Assembly (NCBI RefSeq): GCF_037392515.1
Contig: NC_090280.1
Span: forward strand, 75,132,504 to 75,196,503
Direction of reading: 5' to 3'
Length of the DNA stretch: 64,000 bases
Source: Haliotis asinina
Lineage: Eukaryota; Mollusca; Gastropoda; Lepetellida; Haliotidae
Both the position numbers and the translations under genes were made by a program. Under the pieces are notes generated by a model that was given only the letters and a program-made list of their open reading frames with translations, made no database searches and was not told where the DNA came from. Of this stretch, positions 37,101 through 48,115 are shown piece by piece (within the stretch, counting starts at the first letter, position 1; each line of letters starts with the position of its first letter).

Positions 37101-40100
37101 TGGGTTGAAAGTATTTGTCTCATCAACATGATTTGAGGCATGCACAGTATCTGGTACTATATGCTTTTTCCTCTGTGGAGATATTGGGCATGGTCAGTTT
37201 CCTGTACCTAATACCTAAAACCAGATTGGACCTGGTCCCAATGGTTGTGTCCCCAACAAGATTTTGGTCGTGCTCAGTTTCCAGTTCTAAAAGTCTGTTT
37301 CCCTCTGTATGAGAAACACACCTCTGGCTTTTTGTCAAGTTTTTTAAGAGAAGACCTAAACATGAATGCTTACTTTTATGAAATTTCCTTCTCTTTCTTT
37401 TTTTATCAAAAATTGCATTTCTTCTGCTGTAAAGCATCTAATAATGGAATGTTTTTCAAAACATGGTTTTCTGTTGGCGTTTTCAGCATTGCTTGGATAG
37501 TAGAACTCTAATGAAACCAGGCTACCACAGACTGGTAGTCATAGATATTTGTAGAATATTTGTAGAATAGAACCACAGGCTCTGGGCTCTTCCTGAAGTA
37601 TATGCAATGAAATTGTTAGTTTTCTGTAAATGCTGAAACTGCATTGCCATGGTAACAATATTGCTTATATCATTTTGCTCACTACTTAGCTATTTCTGAA
37701 ATGAGACAGGATGAAACAGAACAAGAAAACACATTCAACTGCTCTTTTGTTTCTCCTATGCTTTGACCTGTTTATGTGTTGCAGGTTTGAGAGGCAATTT
37801 GCTGAAATAGAGAGGGAGACTTGCAGAAGGATGTTCTCACAGCCAACCGGCATCACTGAAGGTGACCTGACACATCCTGCTGTTTGTTTTTTGTTTGTTT
37901 AATGCTACTCTGAGCAGTATACCAACCATATGTTGGCAGTCTGAAAATGGTTGAGTCTAGACCAGCCAATCCCGTGATCAACATCATGAGCACTGATCTA
38001 TGCATTTGAGATAGGATGGCATGTGTTAAACAAGTCGGTGTTCCAGACCTATGGGGCCTCTCAGCATGTAACAGTGTCCTGCCCATCTGTGTCATCCTAG
38101 GATCCATGTCTTGGATTCAAAATTGGAAATTATTATTTGAATATTCAAGATTTATATTTTTCACTGAATTTAGTTTAATAGTAATAGTAAACTAAAATAT
38201 GTCCTTTTGGTTCCTGCTGTCCATCACAGGTCAGTTCTAGATTACGCAGCATTGCAGTGAAAGCCCTCTAAACTGTCAGCTTTCCAATCAATCATGCTCT
38301 CATTCTCAATATCAGCACCAGAAGAAGCTAGTTAATTTATGATCATTTTCATGCCCTTTTATCTGACATCAGTCTGTTCCATATTTCACAACAAAAAACG
38401 CCTAAATGGCTGGCATCCAGTATCTCGGCTCTCTGATTGGCTGAACATGTATTAAGAACAAAGTGGATTACCATCGTTTTTAAGCTGGGCTACTACCATT
38501 TGTGAGACTCACACATTGAAGTGATACAGTGAAGGGAGTAATTAACAAAGAAAACACACCATACTCCATATGTGACAGAATGAATTAACCCTTGCTAGCT
38601 AGGGATTAGTTACGTAACTGGATATTGTGACAGACCAGGACAGACATTTTATTCTAAAAAGTCCCATATAGTGACATGCAGTACATAACCATAACCATAT
38701 CTTTAAGCCAAACAATGCTAGGTACAAATTGGGTGAGCAAAATATAATACTACAATCCAGTATCCTGTTGGATACACTTGACACTTGTTAACAGTGGAAA
38801 ATTAAAATCAGCATTTGAAGAACATAGAGTATACATACACATTATAAAATATTGTATTTAACTTGCTATTTCATCGTAACATTTTAGATGTTAGACTCAG
38901 CAATATTGCAGCTATATGATGAAAGGCTGTAAATAAGCGAGTCTGGACCTGGCAGTCCAGTGATCAACAGCATGAGGATTGATCTTCGCTTTTGGGAAAC
39001 AATGACATGTCAAAAAAGTCAACAACCCTGACCACCCGATCCTGTTAGTTGCCTCTTATGACAAGCTTAGTCACCTTTTATGGCAAGCATGGGTTTCTGG
39101 AAGCCTGTCCATAACCCAGGACCTTCATGGGTCTCCAGTTTTGAAAAAGAACATGAAAAGTCATGCAAGTGAACTGTTTACAGCTTGGATAAGGTGGAGA
39201 GATTCTTCCCTGGACCTTGAGGGGCCTAGTTTACAGTCATGACGCTAGCAATACAGAGCATTGTTCATAAGTTTCTGGCTGCTCTCTTTTGAACTGGCGT
39301 TATAGAAACGAACTAATGTTAAGTGGGGCGTAATAAACAACATTCTTTCCTTTCACTTTGACATTAACAGGTCGCTATGATAGTTTGATAGCTGTAAAGT
39401 GACTATGGGGGCTGTGGAATAGTCTATAGTGGTGTTCCAGTGATTGAAAATAATCAAAAATCTATCAGAATAAGGATCCTAGGAATATTCACAAACCAAC
39501 ATGCACTCAACAGCTTTGTGCATTGTAGTCATAGTTTTACATCTATTGTGAACATAGTGAGATATACTGATTAATATTTGTTGTGTAAATAAACAGAATC
39601 AATACATTAACATTAACTAGAAAACGACTGGAGAAAAACCCTTAAAATTTGTGATTACATTGAAAATGTTTATATTTCAATTATAGTCGATGATTTTTCA
39701 CCACAAGTCCTCTGATAATTGATAGTGGATTTGGTTTCTGATTCCCAACACTTGTTGTCAAGCATTCGGATGTCTCACTGAAGATCTGGCTTCAATTCCC
39801 CACATGGTTGCAATGTGTGAACCTTGTTTCTGTTGTCCCCTGTCTAACTATGGCTTGATTATGGCTTAAACCACTCACTATGATGAACATAGTGAGAACA
39901 ATACTTGCTCACTTAATCACTCTCTCATTTACTTGTAGACCCTGCTGTGGAGGAGGCCAAGAAGAAAGCAAGAAAAAAGGAGGAATGTAGCCCAGATTTC
40001 AGGAAGTCAGTGTACCAAAAACTCAGGTGAGGCAACTTACCTAATCTACCCTGATACAATAATATCAGGGAGCATATTTGACATTAAGTTAGAGAGTCAT

Positions 40101-41369
40101 GTTTTGTTATTCAGGTACGGCCTGATGTTTTATCCTAAACTAATTAGTTACAGTCCAAATGACTCAAACTCAGAAATGCAATATAACTCAACAACTAATA
40201 AACATATATACTCCATGAAATACTGATCATAATCCAAACATCAGACCAACTGTGTGAGGTTTTTGCAGAATTTATGCCTTAAAAATAAGAAATAAGTTTT
40301 CTAACAAATGGTCATTAAAATTCTGACACAGTTCATTATTTGCTATGAGGGAGGAGTGCAGTGAAAAGGACAACCATGTGTGCTAGAAAGGATGGAAATG
40401 GCACTGCACAGGTTAATGAATCAATAGGTTATTTGGCACTAGTGCACGTGCCTCAACCACACAGGTAACCCGTCATTACAGTAATTTTCACAGTTAACCC
40501 ACACCACACAGTCAACCCACACCACACAGTTAACCCCTCGTCACTGTTAACCCCTCATCACACAGTCAACCCACACCACACAGTCAACTCACACCACACA
40601 GTTAACCCCTCATCACACAGTTAACCGTTAACCGTTTCTTGCTTCAGTGAGTTGAAAGAGGACAGTAGTATTGATGAGTTACCTATGACAACTTGCCAGC
40701 TCTCTCAACCTGAAATAGCGTGTATCTTGGAAATAGCAGAAGAGCTGGACCTTGATCCTGTCCTCCGTGGAACTGTGAGTAGCAGATAAGTCTGGTCTTA
40801 CTATGAAGTGTGATGATAATGCTCTGTTGTAAGAAAGAAGGATGTACTTGGACTGAACTTCATGACACAGTGTGTCATTGGACAGAATGAATACCAAGGT
40901 TGTTGTGAAGCTCAATATGCCTATGGAAGAGGGTAGGTCCACATTACCTTTCTGTTATTATTTGGGGGCAGACTGGGTACAGAGAATTGGTTTTCTGCTC
41001 AAATTGCGACAACAGCATATTCTCTATGTGCAGAGTTGTATCTCATGTGCAAAAAGATAATACTGTCATTGATGATTACAATCATGATTAATGTCTAATT
41101 TCATTGGCACCAAACCCATGTTCATAGATTTTACCAGAGTGGTATACTTTAAGACCTGCATACTGTATCATTCATGGCTTCCTCCCATAGAATCATGATA
41201 TGCTGTGAAGGACATGAAATTCTGCTCAAAGCCAAAGTCAACCTGAAGCAAACTCCCTAGCAGTCCCTAGCAGAATGATCAGTGATATAATCTCAGATCA
41301 GTTTGTACAGTAAATGTTGTTTTTCAGGGACAAAGTTCACATATGGTGGTGAAAAAGAAGAAGTCATAA
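22938..41369 (+). CDS. FKBP6: Inactive peptidyl-prolyl isomerase FKBP6 / Shutdown, 12 coding exons
   Basis: Co-chaperone of HSP90 needed for piRNA biogenesis; in flies (Shutdown) and mammals it acts in germ cells in PIWI loading and transposon silencing. Exons: 22938-23028, 24003-24221, 26146-26235, 27438-27569, 28195-28265, 30059-30118, 30936-31193, 36547-36656, 37785-37861, 39939-40026, 40648-40774, 41328-41369. All junctions are GT-AG and phases agree; the sum is 1365 bp, 454 residues plus TAA. Domains: acidic N-terminus; one FKBP domain at about residues 100-190 (VHYNAYLEDAIEPFDSSRLR, then KPEYAFGAMGCPP, where Cys replaces the His of active FKBP12, and GEVFTGF, where Phe replaces the core Trp); then about three TPR repeats at 215-345; a basic-acidic tail ending VVKKKKS. 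Human FKBP6 is 327 residues and fly Shutdown about 455, so the C-terminal extension is Shutdown-like. No breaks are seen. The start is the first in-frame ATG of its exon. Confidence 0.93.
23270..23508 (+). mobile_element. Type 2 SINE in FKBP6 intron 1
   Basis: Carries the family blocks CCATGCTTGTCGTAAGAGGC, GACTAATGGAATTGGGTGGT, TTGATCAGTGGATTG and the tail AAAACTAAACTCACCCACTC. It has a small internal repeat near GATTTGCAG. Confidence 0.75.
24376..24990. mobile_element. MITE with long imperfect inverted repeats (615 bp), FKBP6 intron 2
   Basis: AGTCTAAGTAAACTTA opens it and TAAGTTTACTTAGACT closes it. Similarity of the two arms in inverted order continues for about 100 bp, with TGAGTCTAACAAAACCT on the left against AGGTTTTGTTAGACTCA on the right. 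The middle has no transposase. Superfamily is not clear because no target duplication stands out. Confidence 0.75.
25743..26063. mobile_element. Tc1/mariner-superfamily MITE (pogo/Tigger-like), 321 bp
   Basis: The ends are CAGTCGTCCC and GGGACGACTG with TA directly outside each (25741-25742 and 26064-26065). The arms also share AAAACGCG/CGCGAAGTGCG-type sequence. The ends resemble Tigger/pogo inverted repeats. There is no coding capacity. It lies in FKBP6 intron 2, 80 bp before exon 3. Confidence 0.75.
26289..26572 (+). mobile_element. Type 2 SINE, best full copy, FKBP6 intron 3
   Basis: Runs from GGGACCCGTGAAGGTCCAGG through CATGCTTGTCGTAAGAGGCG, GGGATCGGGTGGTCAGGCTC and GCGCAGATCGATGCTCATG to ATATTGCTGAGTGCGGCG and the ACTCACTCACTC tail. 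It serves here as the reference for the other copies. Its last ~45 bp match the end of the type 1 SINEs. Confidence 0.85.
28150..28183. repeat. Microsatellite (GAT)n beside a splice acceptor
   Basis: About eleven GAT units lie between FKBP6 exons 4 and 5 and end 11 bp before exon 5, taking the place of most of its polypyrimidine tract. Confidence 0.9.
28362..28595 (+). mobile_element. Type 2 SINE, worn copy, FKBP6 intron 5
   Basis: GGGATCGAGTGGTCAGATTC, TTGACACGTCATCATATCCC, GGCATATTGCTGAGTGTGGT and the AAAGTCACTCACTCACC tail. Confidence 0.75.
30320..30640. repeat. Degenerate AGGTCAAGGTCA-type repeats, FKBP6 intron 6
   Basis: The core AGGTCAAGGTCA recurs at about 30340, 30471 and 30602, so units are about 130 bp. 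The middle of each is poorly conserved. No coding content. Confidence 0.6.
31440..35990 (+). mobile_element. DIRS-type retroelement fossil in FKBP6 intron 7
   Basis: Family DIRS (tyrosine-recombinase retroelements). Parts seen in order: a Ser/Arg-rich gag-like region at about 31.6-32.6 kb; a reverse transcriptase/RNase H region at about 32.7-34.8 kb, with the typical wording VDKSLQGWGAHLNN and HTDNSGF; and a tyrosine recombinase region at about 34.9-35.6 kb with TASRMSEIHALDF. It lies in the same direction as the host gene. It is badly broken, with well over ten breaks, so it is old. Both outer limits are estimates because the terminal repeats were not resolved. Confidence 0.75.
36040..36430. 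repeat. Degenerate ~120 bp tandem repeats, FKBP6 intron 7
   Basis: Three to four worn units share GATATCTCATG, TGTCTTCAAATTTGGTGAC, GACAGCCTACATT and GACCTTATTTTCA. They lie between the DIRS fossil and exon 8. Confidence 0.65.
37889..38065 (-). mobile_element. Type 2 SINE, worn copy, FKBP6 intron 9
   Basis: Reverse-oriented: CTGAGCAGTATACCAACCAT, AGTCTAGACCAGCCAATCCC, GTGATCAACATCATGAGCAC and TGTTAAACAAGTCGGTG. The ACTC tail is not preserved. It begins less than 30 bp after exon 9. Confidence 0.6.
38893..39137 (-). mobile_element. Type 2 SINE, FKBP6 intron 9
   Basis: Reverse-oriented: ACTCAGCAATATTGCAGC, CAGTGATCAACAGCATGAGG, CCTGACCACCCGATCCTG and TTTTATGGCAAGCATGGGTT, ending CCAGGACCTTCATGGGTC. 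The 5' part is better kept than in most copies. Confidence 0.75.
39745..39885 (+). mobile_element. Type 1 SINE, worn copy, FKBP6 intron 9
   Basis: GGCTTCAATTCCCCACATGG corresponds to the B-box region, then CAATGTGTGAACCTTGTTTC and TGTCCCCTGTCTAACTATGG. It ends before exon 10. Confidence 0.5.
40300..40440 (+). repeat. Interspersed repeat, copy 1 (FKBP6 intron 10)
   Basis: TGACACAGTTCATTATTTGC, TATGAGGGAGGAGTGCA and GCACAGGTTAATGAATCAA recur in the same order at 43890-44020. Family unknown; no coding content. Confidence 0.65.
40487..40632. repeat. Minisatellite, 18-20 bp units, FKBP6 intron 10
   Basis: Units of the form CACACAGTCAACCCACAC and CACAGTTAACCCCTCATCA, about eight copies, end 15 bp before exon 11. 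Confidence 0.85.
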
Positions 41370-44300
41370 CAAGAGGGAGTTGGTGAGTGTCTCCCAGAGA
41401 GCTTCTAAATAAGTGGACTTGAGGACATTATCGTGACAATATTGTCAGATGGATCTTGTTTGCTTTATTCAGCTTCTGTTAGGATAAACTGGAGTTGTCC
41501 CACTTGTTTTATGGTCAGGTCCAAGAGAAGGATGCCTGGATAAAAACAGTTCAAGCACAGGACTGATCACATAATAGCCGATGATGTCAATGAAGATCTG
41601 TTCATATCTCATTTGGGTGAATGTCACCACTGGAACTTCATCATTACCATTGTCAAACAAATATCAAAATCTACTCAGTCTTTCCAGACACAAGGACCAC
41701 GTTTCCCAAAGGTGTCATAGCTTAGGCTCACGCAGTATGGTATTGACTTGGGATAGATTCAGTGCTACCATGGCTGTGTTGAAGACCAGATACTGTTCTG
41801 TTTTTACATTCCTGCTGTATTACAAAGGCACCACTTGCACAGAGATCTTAGTGACTAATGATCTTAGTATCTTTGACTAATGTAGCTGTTTCAAATGCCG
41901 AATTAAGTAGATTACTGTGTGCCTTAGTGACTTGTGATCTCAGTGTCTAAAGATTACTACATGCAAGTGGGCCACTGGTCTTGGAGCTATCTTAGCACTA
42001 TCATATTGTCGCTCATAAACCCCATGCATTAACACAGACTTATGACAGCCCTAAGACTATGATGGCTTTGTGAAACTGGGACCTGGTGGTAAGGTGCAAG
42101 GATGATAATCATCCACAGATTTCAGTAAGTAAAGAATCAATTTTATTATAAATGCCATGACGATGTACCCAGAAATCATGTAGTCCATCTAACATCTAAC
42201 TTTCTCAACTGTGAATGTAATGGACCCACTAAACGCGAGCTTCCTCATAAACAGTGCATGGTATAAAACAAACCTTATACCATGTGTATTACATTAATGT
42301 TTTTGTTGGGTTTTTGTAGATTTCTGTACTTTTAGTTTGGGGATATATGCTGAGGGAAAGAAATAAGAGAATTCTACCTTATCACTGTCTTCGAGTCTTT
42401 GTTCTACGACTATCCACATTGTAATTTGAAGCTTGTCAGGGAAACCAGAAGAGATTAGTCCTTGCATATGTTCCCTCATTTATTTCTCACAGCATGTTAT
42501 ATTGATTTTAAAAAGATATCCATTAGGATTTGTTTGACGTAATCTTAGCTGTTTATTCTGAGGCTGGCCAGTATTCCAGTGCCAGTGTTCAAGAGTGGTT
42601 TATTCATTTTTCATTGAAACTTTTCTCATTAGTACACCTAGTATAGGTCAACAGTAAGTCTTTGCTTCTGGTTAATTATGTTATGCTGACAAATTCACAT
42701 ATCATTGTCATAAGACTCTTTCCAGTGTTTGTTTTTTCATTGTTAGTTTTATGTCACCTAAATCATTGTGGATTTATGTGAGGCAAGGTTAGTGTCACTA
42801 ATCATTGAAAACAAAATTTTGTAACAATGGCAAAACATGAGTGCTTTCAAAAGTACTTTCAGAATCATGGCATCCATACAGAAAATGTCAGTTCTGTTCA
42901 GAATGCTCCCCCACACTTGAATGTTGTATTCTTGTATTAAACATCTGGCTATTTAGGTTTATGGTTTTGTACATGGATTTGAGATCTGTTAAAGCCTTCA
43001 AACTTGAAGCTCCATGTAATTCAAACATTGTGAGGGATATGGAAGTGACTCTGCCATATTTTGTAAACAGCACTAGTGATGTCCCAGAGACAGTAGTTTA
43101 AGCATTGAGAAGATGCGGACATCACACTGCCTTGTGGAGCAACGAAAAACACTGATCTCTATTGCAGAATTTTGTTTTATTTGTCAAAAGTATTTTTCCA
43201 CAGTTTCTGTGATCTAACAGCTTGAAGACCAAGAGTTCGAGGTCTGCTTGAAATTGCCAGTCGTTCAGATCTTGGGAGATGTGCTTCCAAATATATTTTA
43301 TTTCACTGGAAATCAACAAAATCAGTATGAGCTGCTGACAAATTTGAATACACTAAGTGCCTCTCACTGAGTGTGTTAATGACATCTGTGCCTAGTAAAT
43401 ATCAGGCAAGTATTACCATGGATTCAAGCCACTTTCAGTAATAATTTAGGGGTGATAAAGGCATGAAACTGGTGGTCTGAGGGTTCTGCTCTCTTGCCAT
43501 CATGCCATTATGCTACTACAGTCATTTACAGTTGACTTCCATGATTAGTTGAACAGATATATAACCTTTGATAATTAGTTTTCTCATTGATCAAGTACAG
43601 TTTTGATAATTGTTTCAAGCAGGGGAACAGAGATCATGATGTTATTGGTTTTGTCCATTTTTATGTGCACAAGATGCAATATTTTGTGTTAATTGTAAGC
43701 CTGAATTCTGTCGGCAAAGTTGTGCAGATACATCACTTCAGATACTTCTGGATGTTAAGTGGATCCACATGGTGGTCTTATGTACACTTTGCTGTGAAAT
43801 ATATCAGCTTTTAATAAATTATTTATGTTTTGTGTTTTGTGGTGGTTTTTTTTTGTTGTTTTTTTCATTCAAACTATTTTCTGGCTCAAAACAAACTATC
43901 ATAAAAATATTGACACAGTTCACTGTTATGAGGGAGGAGTGCACAGAAAGGGACAGCCAGATGTACGAGAAAGCATGGAAACAGCAAAGCACAGGTTAAT
44001 GAATCAAAAACTTTGTTGGCACTTGTACACATGCTTCTCGAAATTAAAGTAATTTTTAGATATTCCAACTCTCATGCCTCTGATAGTAAAGTAGGCGTCC
44101 ACAGGAGATGGCGTCTGCTTACATAATTTAGTCAGCTGTTGTCTGCAATCACTTGTCTGTGGACTATCACTTCACCTATCGATAAGTTGTTTACCTGCCC
44201 AGGTTTCAATTCATTTCTTTCCCACATTTCCCTACATCAGAATAAATAAAGTAAATAAGTCATGATAGAAAGGAAAAAGTTAACTAATGTAAAAATTTAG

Positions 44301-44915
44301 AAATGCCTTGATTGTTGGAATGCAACGTTACAACAACTGGCAATGAGCATATTATGGGTCAAGTGTCAGCTTAAAGTCAGTTGTATCACCAATGTATGAC
44401 AGCATAAAAAAAGCAGTATCTGAAGTGTGTATCTCGTACAGTGCTGTGGACTGTGAACTGCAGTCGAAACATGGTTGGTGCTGTTTTCGCTCTTTTTGTG
44501 CCTTGTTTAAACTTCAAGCAAATAATGTCGAATTGTCACATGCACCTATTGATCACGCTCAGGGAAGGATAATGTCTTTACTTTTGGCTAATATCAAGTG
44601 TTCTGTGTTCTACAGTAGTGAGCCCTAACTATTTTGTATGACACTCAGACTGCCAAAATGCGAAGTACAATGAATAAACACGATTTGTGAAGAATGTTGT
44701 TGCTAATGGTCACAAGTAGTCAAAATAGGAAGTGAATTTGTGTGCGATTTTCCATTCATATCCCACTAAGATACCAAGCCATGTGCCGGGAAGTAAACCA
44801 CAGGGTATTAACAGCAGCTCGCAAAGGTCCTGAATCAAGAGAGGCATGATAATAGTGTAACTACTAGTATGTGCTCAACCAGACAATGTAGTCATCCAAT
44901 CCTTTGGGGAAGATC
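41370..44915. other. FKBP6 3' flank and intergenic stretch
   Basis: No further gene recognised. Candidate poly(A) signals AATAAA lie at 43813, 44241 and 44673, none near the stop codon, so the real 3' UTR end is unknown. An interspersed repeat copy lies at 43890-44020. Open frames here are short and lack support. Confidence 0.5.
43890..44020 (+). repeat. Interspersed repeat, copy 2
   Basis: Matches 40300-40440 in the same direction: TTGACACAGTTCACTGTTATG, GAGGGAGGAGTGCACAG and GCACAGGTTAATGAATCAAA. Confidence 0.65.
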
Positions 44916-45182
44916 AGAGTGAGTGAGTTTAGGTTTACGCCGCACTCAGCAATATTCCAGTTACATGGTGGCGGTCTGTAAATAATCAAGTCTGGCCCAG
45001 ACAATCCAGTGTTTAACAGCATGAGCATCGATCTGCGCAATTGGGAACCGAGGTAATGTGTCAACCAAGTCAGTGAGCCTGACCACCTGATCCCATGTCA
45101 CCCCTTATGACAAGCATAGTCGCCTTTTATGGCAAGCATGGGTTGGTGAAGGCCTATTCTACCTCGGACCATGACAGGTCCT
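44916..45182 (-). mobile_element. Type 2 SINE, nearly full length
   Basis: Opens with the reverse tail GAGTGAGTGAGTTTAGG, then TTTACGCCGCACTCAGCAAT, CATGAGCATCGATCTGCGCA, CCTGACCACCTGATCCC and CTTTTATGGCAAGCATGGG, ending in the ACCATGACAGGTCC head. Confidence 0.85.
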
Positions 45183-45853
45183 GGAAGATCAGATCTCAGA
45201 ATACCACGACAGTGTCAGGAAGTGAATGCTTTGGCTCCCATTAGTGGATGTGTGACAGTACATGTCATTGATTCTCATCACTTCATGATTTCCTCCCAGG
45301 GATATAGTTATACCATAACATTCTGTAATGAGCTATACAGAAACCAGATCTGCTATGTTTCCATAGATTTTTTTACATTTGAGTGACATGTTCAGAACTG
45401 ATGCGATACACATAACAAGGAGATGTTCGCTTTGATGATGGCTGATAGGTGACAAGTCTCTACTGAGAGGAGGGTAGCTTATCTGTGGACAGAAATGAGA
45501 AACTTCATAAAAATCCCTCCTAATAACAACTAAACGTATGATTTAATTATAAAACAAGTGTCTATGAATCACATCCCTGTACGAATGATTGATGTACATA
45601 TATTGTGAATGCTCTGTGGAATGGTGGCAATACATTAGCATACGCAACTATGTATTACTTGTATATATACATATTAAACACAGGGCAAATGTATAAATGA
45701 TTGGGGGCATTGTGAATGAATGTGCATATCCCAAATTAAATTGTGATGATGCTTATGTGTGTGCATGCATGTGTGAGGGGTGGGGAGAGTGGCACGTTTT
45801 CGTACATGTGGTTTTGCAACTACATCATTGTTTATGTACTGACACTTTTTGTT

Positions 45854-46150
45854 GTTTCATGCCACACTGAGCAATATTCCAGCTTTATGGCAATCTGTAA
45901 ATCTCTTATGATGCGACTATGCTTGTCGTGAGAGGCGATGAGCGGGATCGGGTGGTCAAGCTAACTGACTTGGTTGACACGTCATCAGTTCCCAATTGCA
46001 CAGATCGATGCTCATGTTGTTGATCACTGGATTGTCTGGTTCACTCAACTACTTACAGACCGCCGCCATATAGCTGGAATATTGCTGAGTACGGCGAAAA
46101 ACTAAACTCACTCACTCATCTCTTATGACAATTATGGGTTGCTGGAGACC
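45854..46150 (-). mobile_element. Type 2 SINE interrupted by a second copy
   Basis: The outer copy reads in reverse (CCACACTGAGCAATATTCCA at the left, TTATGGGTTGCTGGAGACC at the right) and is split at the 11-base motif ATCTCTTATGA, which appears on both sides (45901-45911 and 46118-46128). Confidence 0.8.
45912..46117 (+). mobile_element. Type 2 SINE inserted in an older copy, with 11 bp target duplication
   Basis: Starts within the family sequence at TGCGACTATGCTTGTCG (5' truncated) and ends AAAACTAAACTCACTCACTC. It is flanked by perfect ATCTCTTATGA repeats. 5' truncation and a duplicated target fit LINE-driven target-primed insertion. Confidence 0.85.
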
Positions 46151-46679
46151 AATTCTAACCTGGATGGATATTCAGTGACACCCCTACACCCCTGGCCAAA
46201 TTCACTTTGTGTTAATATTTATTTTGTAAGTGCAATAGAGGTGTTCCAGTATTTCATGTACTATGAAAGAGAGGCTCCAAGGGGTGCTGTCTAAATCATG
46301 TTTATCATTTCTGTACACATTTGATCAAATTATATTTCATCAGTACATCCACAGTTCTAGTCTGGAATATGTTCAGTTACAAAACAAACGAGAAAACAAG
46401 TTGGAAAGTGAAAGCAATATTTATTAGTTAATACGGATATGTGCCGAATAAATATTTTTAAAATGTCTCAAATCATGTCCAAAAAAGCCAAAATGAGCAA
46501 GGAGAAATAGTCCTTATGAAACAGATTTTATCTAGTATTAATAATCCAAAAACCACTAAATGTCTCGAAGATCCAAAAGAATGTCCGAAAGGTCCAAAAG
46601 TGTGGAAAGCCATCAAACATTCTGAAGTTAGCACAAAATGCAATTGATCATTACATTATAGAGCTTCCAAAGTGGTAAC

Positions 46680-48115
46680 ATATCACTCAAGGCATCCATC
46701 TTTAACACACTCAAGAATTCAAAAAATTTGCAACATGTCACTGTGAGCGTCCACCTCAAACACACTGCTCAATAATTCAAACAATTCCAAGATGTCACTC
46801 TAAGCGTCCATCTTAAACACACTCCTCAAGAATTCAAACAATTTCCAACATGTCACTCGAAGTGTCCATCTTAAACACACTGCTCAAGAATTCAAACAAT
46901 TCCAAGATGAAACTCTAAGCGTCCATCTGAAAAAGACTCCTCAAGAATTCAAACAATTGAAAGATGTCACTCTAAGCGTCCACCTTAAACACACTCCTCA
47001 AGAATTCACACAATTTCAAGATGTCTCTCTATCCGTCCATCTCAAACACACTCCGCAAGAATTCAAACAATTGCAAGATGTCACTCTATGCGTCCACCTC
47101 AAACACACTGCTCAATAATTCAAACAACAGCAAGATGTCACTCTATGCGTCCATCTGAAACACACTCCTCAAGAATTAAAAAAATTGCAAGATGTCACTT
47201 GAAGCGTCCATCTGAAACACACTCCTCAAGAATTCAAACAATTTTCAAGATGTCACTCTAAGCGCCCACCTTAAACACACTCCGCAAGAATTCACACAAT
47301 TTCAAGATGTCACTCTATCCGTCCATCTCAAACACACTCCGCAAGAATTCAAACAACAGCAAGATGTCACTCTATGCGTCCATCTCAAACACACTCCTCA
47401 AGAATTAAAAAAATTGCAAGATGTCACTTCAACGGTCCATCTCAAACACACTCCTCAAGAATTCAAACAACTGCAAGATGTCACTTGAAGCGTCCATCTT
47501 AAACACACTCCTCAAGAATTCAAACAATTTGCAAGATGTCACTCTAAGCGTCCACCTTAAACACTCCTCAAGAATTCAAACAATTGCAAGATGTCACTTG
47601 AAGCGTCCATCTTCAACACACTCCACAAGAATACAAACAATTACAAGATGTTACTCTAAGCGTCCACCTCAAACACACACCGCAAGAATTCAAACAACTG
47701 CAAGATGTCACTCTAAGCGTCCATCTTGAACATGCACCTCAAGAATTCAAACAATTTGCAAGATGTCGCTCTCAACGTCCACCTTCAACACACTCCTCAA
47801 GAATTCAAGGCTGATTTGCTAGATGTCACTCTAACGGTCCATATTAAACACACTCCTCAAGAATTCAAACAATTTCCAACATGTCACTTGAAGCGTCCAT
47901 CTCAAACACACTCCTCAAGAATTCAAACAATTGCAATATGTCACTCTAAGCGTCCATCTTAAACACACTTCTCAAGAATCCAAACAATTTCAAAATGTCA
48001 CTTTAAGCTTCCATCTCAAACACACTCCTCAACAATCCAGCCAATTTCAAGATGTCACTCTAAGCGTCCATCTTGACATGGAACACTCTCCTCAAGAATC
48101 CAGACACACGTGAAA
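46680..48115 (-). repeat. 57 bp minisatellite, about 25 units (block 1)
   Basis: The plus-strand unit begins CAAGATGTCACTCTAAGCGT and contains AACACACTCCTCAAGAATTC. 57 bp is 19 codons, so frames stay open over several units on the plus strand; these are not taken as genes. On the minus strand each unit reads like the last codons of the neighbouring gene: FEFLRSVFEMDA then stop, against GFLRRVFHVKMDA then stop. Confidence 0.9.

Noticed and set aside
42841-43101. An 86-codon frame downstream of FKBP6
   Set aside because: No domain, and the opposite strand is equally open. Probably 3' UTR or intergenic.
47421-48113. Plus-strand repeat proteins over the 57 bp array
   Set aside because: The period is a multiple of three, so open frames are expected. 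Registers change between units and the minus-strand reading has a better explanation.
46680-48115. CRISPR-like array
   Set aside because: Units are head-to-tail with no unique spacers, in eukaryotic DNA.
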